Shown: positions 1-15,300 of the stretch, piece after piece
Layout: each line of letters opens with the position of its first letter
Position numbering within the stretch: the stretch's first letter is position 1
Source of the DNA: Lichenostomus cassidix
Taxonomy: Eukaryota > Chordata > Aves > Passeriformes > Meliphagidae
Assembly (NCBI GenBank): GCA_008360975.2
Contig: CM039192.1
Location: 7,966,194-8,030,193 of the forward strand
DNA length: 64,000 nucleotides
Direction: 5' to 3'
Program-made: the position numbers and the translations under genes
Notes under the pieces: generated by a model
Database searches by the model: none
Seen by the model: the letters and a program-made list of their open reading frames with translations, nothing else
Told to the model about the DNA's origin: nothing

Positions 1-169
1 TTGCCTGTCTCCTTGTGATGCCTACAGCAGGTACTGGCTTTATGTATCCCTAGAATAAATCCTTAAGAAACCCCATGGGTTTTCAAACTCTGTAGCAAGC
101 AACGGGCTTCCCACATGTAAAGGAAATGATGGGAAATGCTGGACAACTTTTAGATAAAGTCGCTCTTAC
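1..169 (-). other. CFDP1: CFDP1 intron 6 (partial)
   Basis: This is the sequence after the exon 6 donor GTAAGA on the minus strand. No coding similarity to the expected last exon (family C-terminus beginning YIERKAFLDRV) is seen here, so that exon lies outside the window. Confidence 0.8.
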
Positions 170-328
170 CCGTCTTTCCCTCGGTTATGGATCGCCAGCT
201 CCTCCACAATCCCCTCCTCCTCCTTGAAGTTCTCCCAGTCCAGTTTAGATTTCTCCAGTGTGCTCATCTTCTGCTTTTTGGCGCCGATCTTCCCCAGGAG
301 GCTACTCATACCGCTTGGCCTCTTCACC
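170..328 (-). CDS. CFDP1: CFDP1 coding exon 6 (BCNT-C core)
   Basis: A 159-bp exon with acceptor CTTCAG and donor GTAAGA. It encodes [20 protein letters not shown] and [15 protein letters not shown], the most conserved part of the BCNT-C domain. It ends in phase 2 (AIHNRGKDG), so one further exon is required beyond the left edge. Confidence 0.96.
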
Positions 329-3300
329 CTGAAGGAGATTAGGGAGCAAATGTTAGTTAAATGCAGGGAGATGGCAATTAAAAACAGAGCTGAGAAATGT
401 CACGTGTGAGAGTGGTGGCCTTGATGATGGTGAGCCACCACCACCAAACAGATGGCCACCAACTCCAGGCAGCCTGCAGGCAGCAAGGTCACGCTTCCTG
501 CAGATCCTGCTCTGCCGTTCCCCTGGAAGCAGCAGAGTTCATTACACACATATCTCAAGTGCTTGCTTTTTGTGAAAGGGCTTTTTCATTTATCTTCTCA
601 GGAGAACAGAGAGCTTTCAGGCCAAAAGAGATCATTAAATCATCTCGTTTGACCCCTTGTATATACCAGGCCAAGCCATTCCACTGATCACCTCTGTGCT
701 AAGTCTGATTCTTTGTCTTCAGTTAAAGTGTTGTTTTCTGGAAGGGATCCAGCCTCAGTGCGTCACCAGTGCTGACAACACATCTAGGAATTAACCATTT
801 CATTGGTATTAATGCTTGATTTTTCTCTAGCTTTAGGTTCTGGTTGCTGCTGCTTAGTCTAAATCCAAGAACACTCTGGTCTCCAGGTGAGTCTCATTAG
901 TGACGTACTCGTACACTACTAACAAAATTACATCTGAATTATTTTTATGCAAACAGATAGAGCTCTTTATGCCTCCCATTTTGTTCCAGCCCTCACGTCA
1001 CTTCTAAGTTTTTGTCCACCCGCTTACGTTTCAATGCTTTGAAGATGGCAGCACAGACCTGCCTGTAGCCCCCACTCTTCTCCTGACTTGTTTCTGTCCA
1101 AGCATCACCTAAATCCTGTTAGCTGCACACTGAGTCCCAGCGCACATGCACTGTGATCCCAAACCATCTCCCAGGTCCCTGTTTGGCAGGAAGACCACTT
1201 TGGTCTTTCATCTCCTTGTTCTTAGAGGAGTGAAATCCCACCCACATGGTGGGGCCCCCTGAATCTCTCCTTTATGCTGGGAAATGCACACATAGAGGCT
1301 CAGGTCAGCTGGGCTGCCCTCCGAGCAAGACAATTCTCAGGGATAGGAACCTGTAAAACAAACTTGTATTAACCCTTCTTAAGCCCCTCCAGCAGTGGGG
1401 GGCAAACACATCCCATTGAACTCGGTGTTTACACACATTCCAGAGATAACTTCAGGTCTGCAGGGCCTTTGCCTCTGCAAGAAGCCAGAGAGGAAATTAT
1501 TCTCGTTCCTGAGAGATGAAGGAATTTGGGAAGGGGGGCCCAAGGAAGGCAGCCAGGTGAGCATGGCAAATTGCTCTCTATCAGTGCTCTCTGAGCACAC
1601 TCCTGCCCAGGGGTAACCGTACTCGGGAACATATCCAAAGTTGTCCTTATCGGATCATTAGCATGGTTTATGCTTCCGTAATTTGCAAGCCTCTAAAGGA
1701 AAGTAATTCTGCAGTTTATATGGAATTAAATCAAAGAAAATGACAACTCTGTAAGCTTCAGCCAGAAGACTCCCAATGAAAGAATGGCTGGCTAGAGTCA
1801 CTTGAGGTTGCAGCTTCCTGACATAGATATATTTGAGATTAGGAGCATTTTGGCAGGCTCTCTAGCAACTGGACAAAGCTGCCCGCCCCTCCTCAATACC
1901 AGCCAGAGGAGCAGAAATGTCCTAGGACCTGGCCCTCTTATTTTTTTCAGTCCCTGCCCATGGCTGTCCCTGTAGCACAGGCCAACAAGCAGCAGTTTTT
2001 CACTCTGCGGGGACACAGAACAAGCTGGATGCTCTTTGATTCGCCTTTATACCTGAACATTTCATCAAGATGTCTACAGCCCTTCACACCATGATCTCAC
2101 AATAAAACCTTGAGCCTTGCTCAGCCTCCAATTCTCCCTTACTTCTCACGGCATGATGGCTCCAGGTATCCTTATCTGCACGTAGCAGGAAAGTGGTGTA
2201 AGGGGGCAAAATGGGCAAAGATGTTCTCAGCACAAGATAAAATTAGAGAGACTCGGTTCCCACATCTGGCTACCCAGGACTATACAAGCCTTGCTCAACC
2301 ACCAAACCCAGTATCAGATGTGTGTTCAAGATGTGAGAGAGTCAAAGGATAGGAGATGTGACAAAAAGTAAGGACAAATCAAATAAAATGTTGGGCAAGC
2401 ATCCCCCATGGCATTCCCTGCTGTGCAGCTGCCTGGAAAGCAGAGCCTGGTGGTTGTGCACAGCAGTTCCTTACACTGCACTGGGAGGCCTTAAAGATGC
2501 CCTGACACAGATCTAGGGAAGTGCTGTGGCTGATCCAGCTGGCAAACCTCCTCTGCCCAAAGCCAGGCAAGCAGAAGGTGTTCAAATTAACACAAGGTAT
2601 TCAAAACCACATTTCTCTGAACACACTTAACTTTCCAGACACACTTGTGCTTAAGATTTTCCCTTTGAAGTGGGAAAAGCAGGGATGCAGAAATGGAGGG
2701 TGTAATCCCTTGTCTGTAGATTTTTCCTGAATGTTTTCTTGGGGCAAAAAATCCCAATGACCTAAGAGCCATCTCACCTACCCAAGGGCATCCACAGCTC
2801 ATCTGCATCCACTGACCCTTCCTTGGGTGGAAGCCCACAGCCACTGTCTGTTGAAATACAGACAGGTCTGACTGCAAAGGACACAGCACACACCTGGAAA
2901 AACCCAGCTGAAAGTTCTGGGATCTTTCCTGGGCATTAGAGGAATCCCTGCCCTGCAGAGTGACAAGCAGGCTAAGAGGCAGGCTCACACATGCCAAGAC
3001 GGATGCCTTTTTGGCTGAACTTCAGGCTGTTGGTTGCTGGTGGGGAAGAGCTGAGTTGGGACAGGGGCCAATCGGTCAAGCTGGGCTGCCAAACATGTCT
3101 CTGCAAGAAACACAGACTGGGACATGCTGACAGGCCACTGCTGTCCCCAAAGCACAGTGGAGGACAGATAGGAGAGAATGGAACCAAAGGCAAGATGGTT
3201 TATGGCCAGAGGTTAAAGAAGAAGTAGTGCTGGCTTCACAGGAGGGAACAGCAGCTGCAAACTAGACGAGGACTGCTCATCGTGTATCTTTTCTCCCATG

Positions 3301-6300
3301 ACAATTCCTGGCATAAATTAACAATATCTGGATGCACACATCCATCTGTAATGGTGCTCAAGGCCTCTGTATGTCTTCTTGGCCATGGATCTCAGGAATA
3401 TCACTTAAAAGATAATTCAGCCCATGTTTGAAGCTACAGATTCTGGGCTATGACATGGACCTCCATCAAGGGCATCCAGATAATCCCAAGAATACTCACA
3501 AGTCAACAGTTCCTTCAAGGCAAGGGAATCTGACAAAAAAGGGCAGGCTATGTTGCACCCTTGTGTTGATGACTACTCCAAAACTATTGTTAATATTCAA
3601 TGTCAGCCCCATGCTAGAAACTGGCTCTGGGCTGGATAACCTGGTTCTGCTCCTGTCCAGACAATTCTGTGCTGCTGCAACAGGACCAAGCCTGGGCCAG
3701 GCAGTGGGGCCAGGCACAGGCTGAATGACATGTTTGAGTCTGCTGCTGAGTCTTCACTCCATGCTGAGCCTTTTATCACCCTGAAAAAATCCAGCAAACC
3801 TGGGGGTGGGAATTCCTACGCTTGTGCCAAAATGAAGTAAATGAGAAACATTAAAGTCCAATTAAAAACTTGCTTGGCCTTAAATGCCTCATCTGTTTAA
3901 AAAGCAAGTAAAGGGGCCTGATTAATTGCATTCAGTGCCAACAAGAGGAATTATTACCCTTTTTGTACTCATTAAGGGTATCTGCTGTGGCATCTTTAAT
4001 CACTAAGGCATTTAAAAGTGAGAAAGTAATTTGCTAAGACATAATGGATCCCAGGGATGACAATCAGGACAATCGCTTATTTAGGACACAAAGACATGCT
4101 CTGAATTTTCACAATTAAAAAGCATGGCCAAAGTCAGCCCCCGAACCAAAAAAATAAAAAAGTGCTGGGGAGGTCTGCCTTGGCAGGGGGGATTCCTCTG
4201 CACTAGCTAATGTTGTCAGGACAAGGACTGCCTGTGCATCATCTGGCACGGTCGTACACAGAGACAAGCAGCAAGCCATGGGCTCCCTTGCTGTCCCACC
4301 ACAGGTGAACATGCTCTATATCCCTGTCCTTAACAAAGAGGCTTCCCCCCATCTTGGTGCAAGCCTTCAGGCTGACCAAGGGCTTGGAGAGTTGTTGCTA
4401 TAGCAGTGATGAAGTGTCACCGCCACATGTAATCCCTGATGTCTTGTAACATGAAGGTCAGCAGCATCTGGGAAATGTATGCCTGTTTAAAAGAGGCAGA
4501 CTTCATCACAAGTCTGATTATTTAGGAAATAATCTTCCAGCAATTGGGAACATGGCTACAAAGACTTCATAGAGCATCCCACCAGCCAAAGCAAGATGAG
4601 TTCCTCTCCCATCCACCCAGAGATGGGTGCTCTAAAGGTCTCCTGACACCAACCCCACATACACTGAGGCTTCAGTAATTCATCAGCCTTTCACTTATGT
4701 AAGTCTTCCCCAATGACTAAATTTCCTTGCTCAGCCCGTGACCTAGTATCTTCTTCCTAGTAGCTACTAAGAACAGATAATTCCCTTACTTTTTGCAGCA
4801 GCCTTTTATGTCTTTGAAAGCTCTTCATATTGCCTGCCCGCCCCCCCAGCTTGCTTTTTCCTAGACTAAACAATCCCAGGTCCCTTCAAGCTTTTCTCAT
4901 TCCTTGTGCTTTCCAGCCCTCTGACCACTCTCACTGCTCTCCATGGACTCTCGGCTATTGGCCAATATATTCCTCAAAATGCAGCATCCAAAACGGGTCT
5001 AGCACAAGTGACGGATTTACCGGCTCCGGGAAGGAGGAATGCTTCAGATGCCTTGGGAAGCACGCAACTCCTCACACAGCCCCCTGTGACGTGTGCCTTT
5101 TTCACAAGCGTGTGACAGCAGTGACTCATGTTGAACCTGTGATTCACTGAGGTATCTGTCTGCTCCACTGCTGCCAAGTCACTTCCTTCCTCCATCCATG
5201 CAGAACATTCCTGCTATCCAAAGGCAGAGCTCTGTGCTGCTCCCCCTGTTTGCCCTCACATTTCCCTTGACACAGTGGATCTCGGATGTCTTTGCAAATC
5301 AGCCTCTCCTATCCACAACAGCCATGCTGCAGCTGTTGAAGAGGAACACTACGGAAAGAAACTCCTGTCTTTGTGAAATACCTATGGAGACTATTTAGCA
5401 GCTGAAGCAGCACCAGTTGGCCAAAGAAGATCAAGCTGACTGGCCAATAGCAGGCAGGGACCAGCAGGGTCAGACTGCAGGAGCTGACAGACCACACTGT
5501 CCAACACCAATGAACAAAGTGAGCCCAAAGGACACCTAACTCATATGTTGGCCAAGGAGCCAGCAGTGTCCCCAGTTTGAGCCTGACCTCCACCCCTGGG
5601 GATCACAAACCCTCTGCTGCTCTGTTTCTGCTGGCTTCACAGACCACAGACCCTGTGCTGCTTCTCCATCTGCCTTGTAGTATCCTCCTTGTTGTGGATA
5701 ACAATTCTGTAGCAGGAAGACCTTATTTCTGTAATCTATCAGTACTTTTAAGAAGGGCTCAATTTGTAAGAAGAAAATGCTGAACATAAAACAGGATATT
5801 ACTGATTCTTAGCTAACACCCCAATGTTCCCCTACCCCACTTCTTGTTATGCTATTTCGGGGAAATAGTGTGAGCAAACACACAGAAGAGGATAGTCACT
5901 GATGTATGCAAATCACAAATGAGTTGCTTGTTTTCCCCCCCACTAATGAAACCTAGCCCCCTGAGCCCCAATAAACAATGGCAAATAACCTGTTCTGCCA
6001 ATGAGGGTCTTGTGACAAAGTAGCTGCTGCAAGACTTGGACCAAGAATATTTTTTAGGTTATGCTGATTCCACTAAGGCATCCTGCACATCCTGCAGCTA
6101 TGGGGTAGAGGAGACAAGACTACGGAGTGGGGCAACTTCTCTGGCCTGATTGCTGGGTTTTGCACCTCCCAGAACAGAAACAATTTAGTGCTGGACACTC
6201 CATCACATTCCAGCATCCATCCAAAACATCTGGTAATGCTCCATGAGGCACTGCAGAGTAATCTTTCCTTCTGCAGAAATAAATGTGGACTCACAGAGGT

Positions 6301-9300
6301 GACGTGATTTCATCAGCAGGAAATCTTCCAAGGCCAGGAAAGCCCCTGTACCTTCTGCCCCAACCTTTGGAAGAAGATTATCACAGATCACCTTTACCAA
6401 TTACCATTTAAAAAGACAGGTTACACCTACAACCTATAAAAATCGACTTTCAAGCAAGGTTCAGAACTTGGATGGACAGTTTTTGCTGTGTGTTAGATGA
6501 TGACACTATGCAAGGGCAAGTGTATTTATGATGTCTGGCAGAAGAGGACAAGCAAGAGGCATCCATTCCCAGATCTCCAGCATGGCTGAATCGCTTTGCA
6601 ATGGCTTCAAGCAGAAGAACTCAACTCAAACACACACTACAACACAAACCACTTCTCTGCTGGCTCCCTGCAGAGCTGAGCAGCACGTCAGATGCCACCA
6701 TCAGGACAGGATGCTAGCAAGTAAATGTCACCAAGTGCAGAAAGACGGCATCTCAGGCCCTGCAACCCTTAAGGCACCATGATCATCACCAAGCCTTGGC
6801 TCCCCTGCTGCACCTCTCCTGTCCCCCTTCCTTCCTCACTGGAACTTGTGATATTTACTTGCAGCACAGCAATGTTCCAGTCAGGGCTTTATGGCAGGGA
6901 TTCAGGAGAAATTTGCCCACTCAGCAGAGAGCAGAGCACAAGATTTTGGACATAGTAGTATCTCTTCCTTCCACGATCTGCTGTAAAGCTGAATAGTTTC
7001 CTTAACTGCAGGAAATGGTTCTCATGCAAACTAACCACAGCTGGGCAACTGATGTAGCCAGTAAATACTTTCATTTTAATAAAGTGGAAGATTCCTGCCC
7101 AGAGCACCATGGATCACCCGCCCCGCTATCCTTCCCTCTGCGTGCAAGGGTGTGAGAGACACTGCACAAGAATGATGCATGCAGAGACCTGGCTGGTGGC
7201 CCATGTGCCAGCTCTGCTGTTCACTCCCACACTGTCTTCCTCAACAGAGGATTGAAAACACTGGCAGGCACCAAGAGAGGCACATGTCAGAAAGGCAAGC
7301 ATAGTGCCATGTGCTCCTTAAGGTCAAGATGGTCTGGGTGGATGGAGCTGACCGCAGCAGAATGAAGGCACCGGCTTGCCAACTTGCAGAAACCTTCCCC
7401 AGAATGATCTAACAGGTCTTGTTCTTCAGAACCTAAAACTGACCAGCTCTTCTCCCCCTCACCGCACGTAACTGGCCAAGGACAGAAAATGTCCCAGGCA
7501 AAACCCAACTGTATTTCTACTTTTCCAAACCCCCACCTCCCCTGCTTGGCATTGTTTCCCAAAGAGGCTCTCAGGTGGATGAAGAGAGCAGCCTGGCTTG
7601 TTGTCAGCTCTGCCTGTCACAACAGGTATTTAAAAAAGCAAACAAGAAAGCCTCCCTAACACCAAACAAACAAACATTGAAATCCCAGGTGGAAAAAAAA
7701 AACAAGCGAGGAGGAAATGAAGATAAAAGCAGGGTGGACGGTGCTGGAGGGCTGGTGATGATCCGGTTTGGAGGACATTGCCCAAGGCAATCTGGCAGGG
7801 AGGGGACTGATGGATTCCCACCACCCGGCCAGTGTGGTACAGCCCAAGGAACTCACTGCCAACCCAGGGGTGCCCATCCATATGCTCCACTTGCTGAGCT
7901 GGTAGCAGGCACCCAGCATTTACACCCTAAAGCACACAGAAACTGAGCCAAAGAACCTGCCTGAAGTGCTCTAGGAGTAGTGGGGATTTTTGACACAGGG
8001 TTTTATCTTTGTAGTGGGGGCTGTCAAACTTCCTGCACTCTGAAGAGCGACATGCACCAAACCATTGTGGAAAAGCAGCCACGGCTGGACAAAACCCATT
8101 GCGTGGTGCTACAGGGCATTGCAGAGCAGGCAGCCGTGTCCAAAAGCAGCAAGAGATGCAAGTGCACTGGGAAAATGGGAATAATCCTGCCTGTTATCCT
8201 GCCAGCAGACCAAGGCAGACTCACTTCTGCTGCACAGAGGGCTTTGCCAACAGGAGTCAGCTCATGGTGAAAATGCTCTGACTGCACCCATGCAAAAGGA
8301 TCATGGTCTGACTGCAGCAGGACCGCAAGTACTTATAAGGAACAAGGAAATGGGGGTTTTAACTCAAGCTGATAGTGTGAGTTAACTTTTCTCAGGCTTT
8401 TGTTCAGGCTTGCCAACCCAGGCTAACCCCAAGTTGCTTTGTCATCACTGCTTTTGCAATCTCAAGAGCTAAGCCAAGCCAAGCCAAGCCCCAGGTCCTT
8501 TCTGGTTTCTAATGTCACCCCATACTCCCCAAGACCTCAGATAGCCTCATGGTGGAGACCCATACATGAACAATGTTCACAGCTTCCTTCTACCTGCAGG
8601 AAGTCTTTGACACTGGCTCCATTAAGTCAAGGAGGTAATCCAGGATCACAACTAAAGCACACTAGTGTTCAAACAGCAATGTGGCAGACAGAAGAGGAGG
8701 TATAACCTCTCCAGAAAAGAGAGTGATAGATAGTTCTTCTTCCCACAGCCGGGCTCTACGCTGAAAAGTTTAAGATGGAGATAAAAGGCACTATCAGGCA
8801 AGGACAGCCAGACCACTCCACCCCAGCAGCCTAGCAATCGAAGCCTGGCTGAAATTATGTTTTCCATCAGTGTGGAGAGGCAAGGGCATATGCGACAGAA
8901 TAAAAGCCCACGTGATGCTGCCTTGGTGAGGGCTGCTGCAGGCAGTAGCACAGCTTGCCATGGGCACACTTGATTCTGGATGTTTTTGTGTCTAAATATA
9001 GTCAGTGGGGAACAAAGATTTGTCACAGGGGAAAAAATCATGTCACTCCCAATTCCCAGCAGCAGCAACAAGCAATGGCCTGCTGAAGGGCAGTGCTCCA
9101 GTATTCCAGGTTTATTGCTGGATTTATTATTAATCCAGTGAGTTTAGGTGTGACTTTACAAGTTGCACAATGCCGCTCTGGCAGAGTGTACCTCACCTTG
9201 AGGAGGGAAATAAGTGTCATAGAACCAGATAATGAACAGCAAAACTGACATGGCAGTTGGTGAAGGAGGCTTGCAGAGCACCATGCCATAGGCTGCCAGT

Positions 9301-12300
9301 GCAGATACCAAGCAGTGACTTCTTTTCTAGTGCACTTTCCAAGATACAGAAATACTTCATCTTATCTCCATGGACTGTACTAGATAGGCCTTTTCAGAGC
9401 ACAAAGCTGGAAAAAAGAGACCTAAGAGCTTCCTTGCTCCAAAACAGGACAGCACCTTATTCTCCAGTCCACCTCCCAAACTGGGGAACAACCCAGGTGT
9501 AAATACACATAACATTGCACACATGAATACAGTTATTCCAAGAATAAAACCAGTGTTGTGTCTCCATGTACAGTAAGAGGCAAACTTGGTGAGCAGGGGA
9601 GAGATGGGATGCTCCAGCTTAGGAATGTCAGAGAGCAGCAACAATAACACAGGTGCACAGCTCTGCCAGAGCTGTCCTTTCCTCAGGCAGGTCCCATTCT
9701 GTGGCATCTAAGTCTGCACCCACCTCGCTGGAGGGCATAGAATCTCATTTTACAGGCTCTGGAGGACATGCTCATCAAAAAGCACATCAGTTCTCAGGGA
9801 GCTGGCTGTTTCAGGCAGAGCCCCTGACCTGCAAGTTCCCTTATCAGCAGGAAGGGCTCATTAGGGATTGGACCAGGGTTTCCTGCTCAGCACTGAAACC
9901 TTTGTGAAGGGACTGCTGCCATGGAGAACCCGCTTCCTAACAGCTAGAGGAAGCAAAATATTTCCCTTGGGCCTTTGAGACAAAGTTGCTATGGGGTGGA
10001 TATCAACAAAATAAAGTTGCACTTGTGGAGCTGGGCAGCACTTGCCATGCACAGGCTGTTACTGCAGGATAAAGATACTTCAGCAGCATCCCTGCCTGCC
10101 CCCAGAGCCAGGGACAATTCAGAGCAGCATAAGGCCCCTCTGTACCAGTGTAACTGCAGCTGCCCTCCCGGCTGTACTGGCAGAACTATTTTAGCAAAAA
10201 CAAAATCTCGCACCCTCCTAATCAGTATGACATTGTGTGGAGCCCAGGGCTCGCCCTGGCTCCCCTCCAGCCCGGAGCACAGACAGAGGCTGTTTCAGCA
10301 GCAGACTCTCCTAATGCACTTGCAGCAGGCCAGCCAATTATGTTACAGTATCTGTGCGTGGAGTTCAACAGGAGCTTAATTGAAAGAGCTGCAGCATTCA
10401 AATGACTTCTGATACTATGAAGACGTTAAGGACTCCAGCCCAGTACTAACCAGCCCAGCCTGATACTCGGCTGACGGGTAAGGACCTGTAACTCGGGCTT
10501 GGTCTCCAGCCAGAGCTACGCCCCTGTTAGCACACACAGCCCCACAGCTGCGGACAAATGCTGATGGAGCTGTCCCTTCCCAGCTGGAAGCTGCAGTCAC
10601 TCCTCATGTGAGCTCTCCTCCACCCAGGGCATCCATGCAATACAAACCAGACCTGCTCCTGCAACTGCAGGATTAAATACATGCACCAGAACTCCCCAAG
10701 CTGTTCCCACATGGACTCACTCGAATTTGCAAAGCACTGCTTGTATTAATTAATTTTATTGAAAAATCTCATGCATGCTCTTCATATATATTTTACACTG
10801 CTCTTAAGTTCTTCAAACGTTTAGGGATAATAAATGTGTCAGTTTCAGATGGATTTTGCTGCACCAGCACAGAACCAGTGCGCCTACCCCACTGCAAGGT
10901 GGTGGGCTAGATTTAATTTTGTATCTTAGTGCTGCCACTGAGAGTGTCAAGAAATACCTCTTATAAAGCTCTAACTGTGTGGGAAATGTGCAGGATTGCA
11001 GGAGGAAGGTGTCCTGCTTCTACCATTCTCATTTCTGACCCAATGGACAGAAACCAGCAGAAATGCACGCATAGGCAAGTTGCTAGTGAGCTTACACTCC
11101 TACGTGGCTGTGACTCCTACCCCAACAGCAGGTAAGAGCAAAAAATAAGAGTGAGAGGGCACAATGCTTTTGGTACTCAGGTCCAACAGGCTAATGACCT
11201 GAAAGCTGTCAGAAGCTACTGAAGGCGGTGTCTGTGGCACACAGCACACTCGCTGGACTCCAACTTGGGTCACAGGCTGGAGCATTTTAGAGTAACACCC
11301 TGCATTACGCCCATATTTAGCCATGGAAATAAGTGTGACTTGACTTTCAAACACTTGCAGCTCTCACTGACTTCACTGGGTTCAGTTGAGACGTTTAAAA
11401 CAAAAGTAATGATCCCAACTCTGGGCTGGGATCAAGCACAGGCCATTTTTATCTTAAAAGGCATTTGTTTGAGAACATTCAGAGCTGCTAAAACCAACAG
11501 CACTGAAATTATTTCACCGTGCAACCTTAAAAATGTTGACAGCTTTGTCTGCAAAATGATATGGATTTATTGGCGACCAATCCTTAAAAAAAGAACAGTT
11601 AGAAAAGGACTGTTGGCAACCAGAGGAGAAATTCTTCCTCTCTTCAGAGGCTCACTCCTTCCTCCTTTGTCTAACAGCAGATCTTTTGTTCAAGATTTCA
11701 GCTGCAAGCAGCCCCGAGGTACGCAGGGAATGTCTTGGTTATGACAAGCTCTCCAGACTGGTGTGTGGACTTAGTTTTAATTGGCAGGGAAACCACTCCA
11801 AATCAGGCCTAAGAAGTCCTGCTAATGGAATTGTTCCACTGCTAAAGGGATTTCAAAGTGAATGAGTGTGGATGACAAAGCAGCTGGTGTGATTCCCAGG
11901 TTACTCTTCACAGCGCAGTGTGCCATGCAAGGAGGATCCAACACCCCAACCACCCTTGAGAAAACAACCCCCAGTGTCCCCCCAGCAATGCAGAGTCCCT
12001 GGGTCTGTCCCTGTGGCTCCTAGACAGCTTTAGTGTTTAATCCTGGTTAGCTTCCCACTGTATCAGACCAATGCCAGGCTTTGATCAAAATGAGGTGTGA
12101 ACGGCAGGACAGAGGCAGGGAGGGTCCCCCCTCCTAGCCTAGCAATTAATCTGACAGCTTTAAGAATACATCTGATTAAAACAAATACACCACCTCCCAC
12201 TGGCAAATGTTCACAAAGCTAAGCAGCCTAGGAGAGGGGAAAGTTCCCAGGAAATTAAGTGAGGGTGAAGGAGAATCAGGGCTGCATAGCACAAATGCAT

Positions 12301-15300
12301 CACTACAACGAGCAACAAGCTAGAGCCCAGTGGAGCAGCTGCTTTGCAGTGTTGTGCAAGTTAACCAATAGCATGAATATAACATGTTATCTTCCAGTGG
12401 AAAGCCTGGCCTGACAGCACGTGGGACTTTGGGGGACCATAAATATTTGGGCACTACTACAAGCAGTCATAAAACAAAAATGAGGGTTTGATCACATTTA
12501 ATTGCTTTTGGGAAGGGTAATATCACTGGGGGATCCATCACAATTACCTTCTCCTATTCCAGCCCAGATTAAGAGCTGGCCTAACGATCCAGATCAAAGA
12601 GGGTATTTCAGGGGTAAGGAAAGAAGAGAAATACCCTAAAAGCTTTAAACATGATTGCCATATAAAACATAATATGCAGCCAGGAGAGAACAGGCAACAG
12701 AAAGTCAACTGATGAAAGGATGTGCTCTATTTCTCAACAAGAACTGTCTCAGTTGTTTCAACAAGGCTGCAGAAAAGCTAAGTAACAAACCAGAGAACAG
12801 TGCAGAGAGCCCAAAATGTATTCAAGAAGCGAAACTAAGATTATCCTCTGTTTTTCTTCCAGGGCTTGACTGAAGTGTTTTAAATGTGTACGGCTGGCAA
12901 GGCCACCTCCCAGTGCCTTTCAGCTTTGGCAGCACTCACTTAGAAGAGCTGCCCCTCCTCTTCCCAGGGACCTACCTAACTGAAAACAGATTTCAAGTCC
13001 CCAGAGGAAGAAAATGGAAACAGCTGACTTCTCCCAACCACACCTCCATTGTCACCTTCCAGCTGGAGGCAGGCAGAGGGGTAAATGCAAGGCTTCCCTT
13101 CCGCCCTCACAAAGCTGGAGGTTCCCAAAGAGATTTTGCAGCTAACATCCACCGACCAAAATCTGCTCAGAAAGCCAAAGCTCTCCTTGAACATGGGGAC
13201 TGCAACCCGGCAAGGCTCCCACTACCTCCAGCAGTCTCGTGCAGAGGGGCTGGCAGGGCCAGGACTTTCATGACACATCATCTCTGGAATTCACTGTTGA
13301 GTGTCCCACAGCCTTGGCTTGGTACAATGCCAGAGCTGTTTCTCAAATCCTGCATGACCTACCAGCTGTTGAGAACAAACCAGCAAGGCACACATCACCC
13401 AGAGAGGAGACAAGATCATTGGACGGCTGATGAATGAACAGACTAATGCTTCACAAAACTCACTCCACACTCTTGGTTGGACTGAGCATGTTCAGCTCCC
13501 TGGCTGTCCCAGAGGAGCCTGCACGATCCCAGGAAGGTCTTTAGTCCCCTTGTGGCAAGACCTTAGTCTCAGGAGGCAGAGAGCTATGCAGCAGTGCTGA
13601 GCACGGCAGGCAGGTTGCCAGCTGAGGACTCAAACTCCTTCAGGGAACTGAAACAGTTACATGGTAAATGCATTAACTATGGGAACAACTTCTCAAAGGA
13701 TGTGGTGGATCCCAAATTGTAAGTCTTTCCACTGTGAGTGGATGCCTCTTTCAGAAATGCAGGCTGTAGTTCAACCACAAATGCTCACAGGGAGCTCTCA
13801 GGAAAATGCCACGACCCCAGAGAAGGCAGGGGCTCAGGCAGAGTGCCCGGGCATGCACTTTGAACCCTCAAGCAACTAACCCATGAAATTTCTGCCCTTT
13901 ACACTATGCCATGGAAGTTCAAGACTTTTCTTGGCTATGCTCCTTTTCCATGTCTCTGCCCAGCCCAATTTTCAACTGCTTCTGTGATCTGCTTCAGGAC
14001 AACTAAACTCCCTTTGACACAACTTACTGAGCAATCCTCTGAACCTTGTCACCCTACTCTAGCTGGTTTTGTTTCCTTATTTTTCAATTACAATCAGATC
14101 TCTTAGTGAAAGTTTCTCTGTCTCATAGCTTGAGATTCTGTTCCCCCAGCACCAGTTTCTTGGCAAAACTCCCAGATAAGGACTAGTGAAAGCCTTCACA
14201 GCATGCAGCACCCAATGACCCACACTGCTAAGACTTGCTCACCATTCTGTCTGCTTTCAGTTCCTGGAGAGCAGTCCTTGGCAAGAGCGAGGAGACACTG
14301 AATCTCACTGATAGCATAATTCCTGATTTTCTTTAACTTCATATGTGACAACTGCATCAAGGGTCAAGGCTGTCACACTCTGCCTAGGAGCTACCTTGGG
14401 ATACCCCAACACTGAAGTGTGCTCACTGACGTTAAGCACCCAGTTATGTCTGTATTCTGAGTCCTCTACTGTCAAACCACATGCCTCAAGCTGCTCAAAA
14501 CGTTTGGTGATTTCCAGTGGAGAATGTGCTTGCGAATAATTCTGATGCTCTCCCGAGGCTACCGTTAGCAAAGGAGGAGAAAAATTACATTTGAAGGGAG
14601 GGGAGAGGGAGATGCTTTGCCCTGCTCCTGACTTCATGCTGCTGGGCTCTCCAGCATCAGGACCAGGCTCTGCAAATAGCCAGGTACAAGGAGGTCATGC
14701 TGAATGTCCCAGGAGACCAGTAAGAAGCAGGAAACTTTCGGCATGAACAAAAAAAATTCCCTTATCTGCCTCTATCACAGTAGTATTTGGACAAAGCGTT
14801 CTTGCCCATATCTGGACTGTAATCTGGTGTTTCAGCTGGGCTGTTCTCAGGTCTCCAGCAACACGCAGCTGACCCACACGTACCTTGGTGGAAAGTGTTA
14901 TTGTGCCATATATAAAGTTCCTCCTTTACTTATCTTTTGGCTTTTGAGTTTCTAGTTCTCTTCAGGGTCTATAATCAGGTATTTGAGTTTATTTATAACC
15001 AACAAAAAGTCACAGCCTCCTCCATGATATCTGTGCTACAGCACTTCTCCTTCTATGACTCTTTTCCTTCCATTCACAAACCGAAACCACCTCCATGAGC
15101 AGAAAAGGAGAAGCAAGGTAAAGCCTTGCCAAGGGAAGAAGCTCTCCCATTATCCTCATCCAAGAAAGTGGCACAAAGGAAAAAAGAACAGAAGGGATGG
15201 CTCACATCCCCGGGTCATGGCAGAGATCTGGGAAAGGCTCATCTCCAGGAGGACAGAGTGCCAGCACTTCTTTTTTTAACTTAGCCAGCAGCTGCAGAAT

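Noticed and set aside
11265..11744. 159-codon plus-strand open frame
   Set aside because: No domain, signal sequence or homologue recognised; probable chance.
12886..13437. 183-codon plus-strand open frame in CFDP1 intron 5
   Set aside because: No family similarity, promoter or splice context; it is consistent with chance in intronic DNA.
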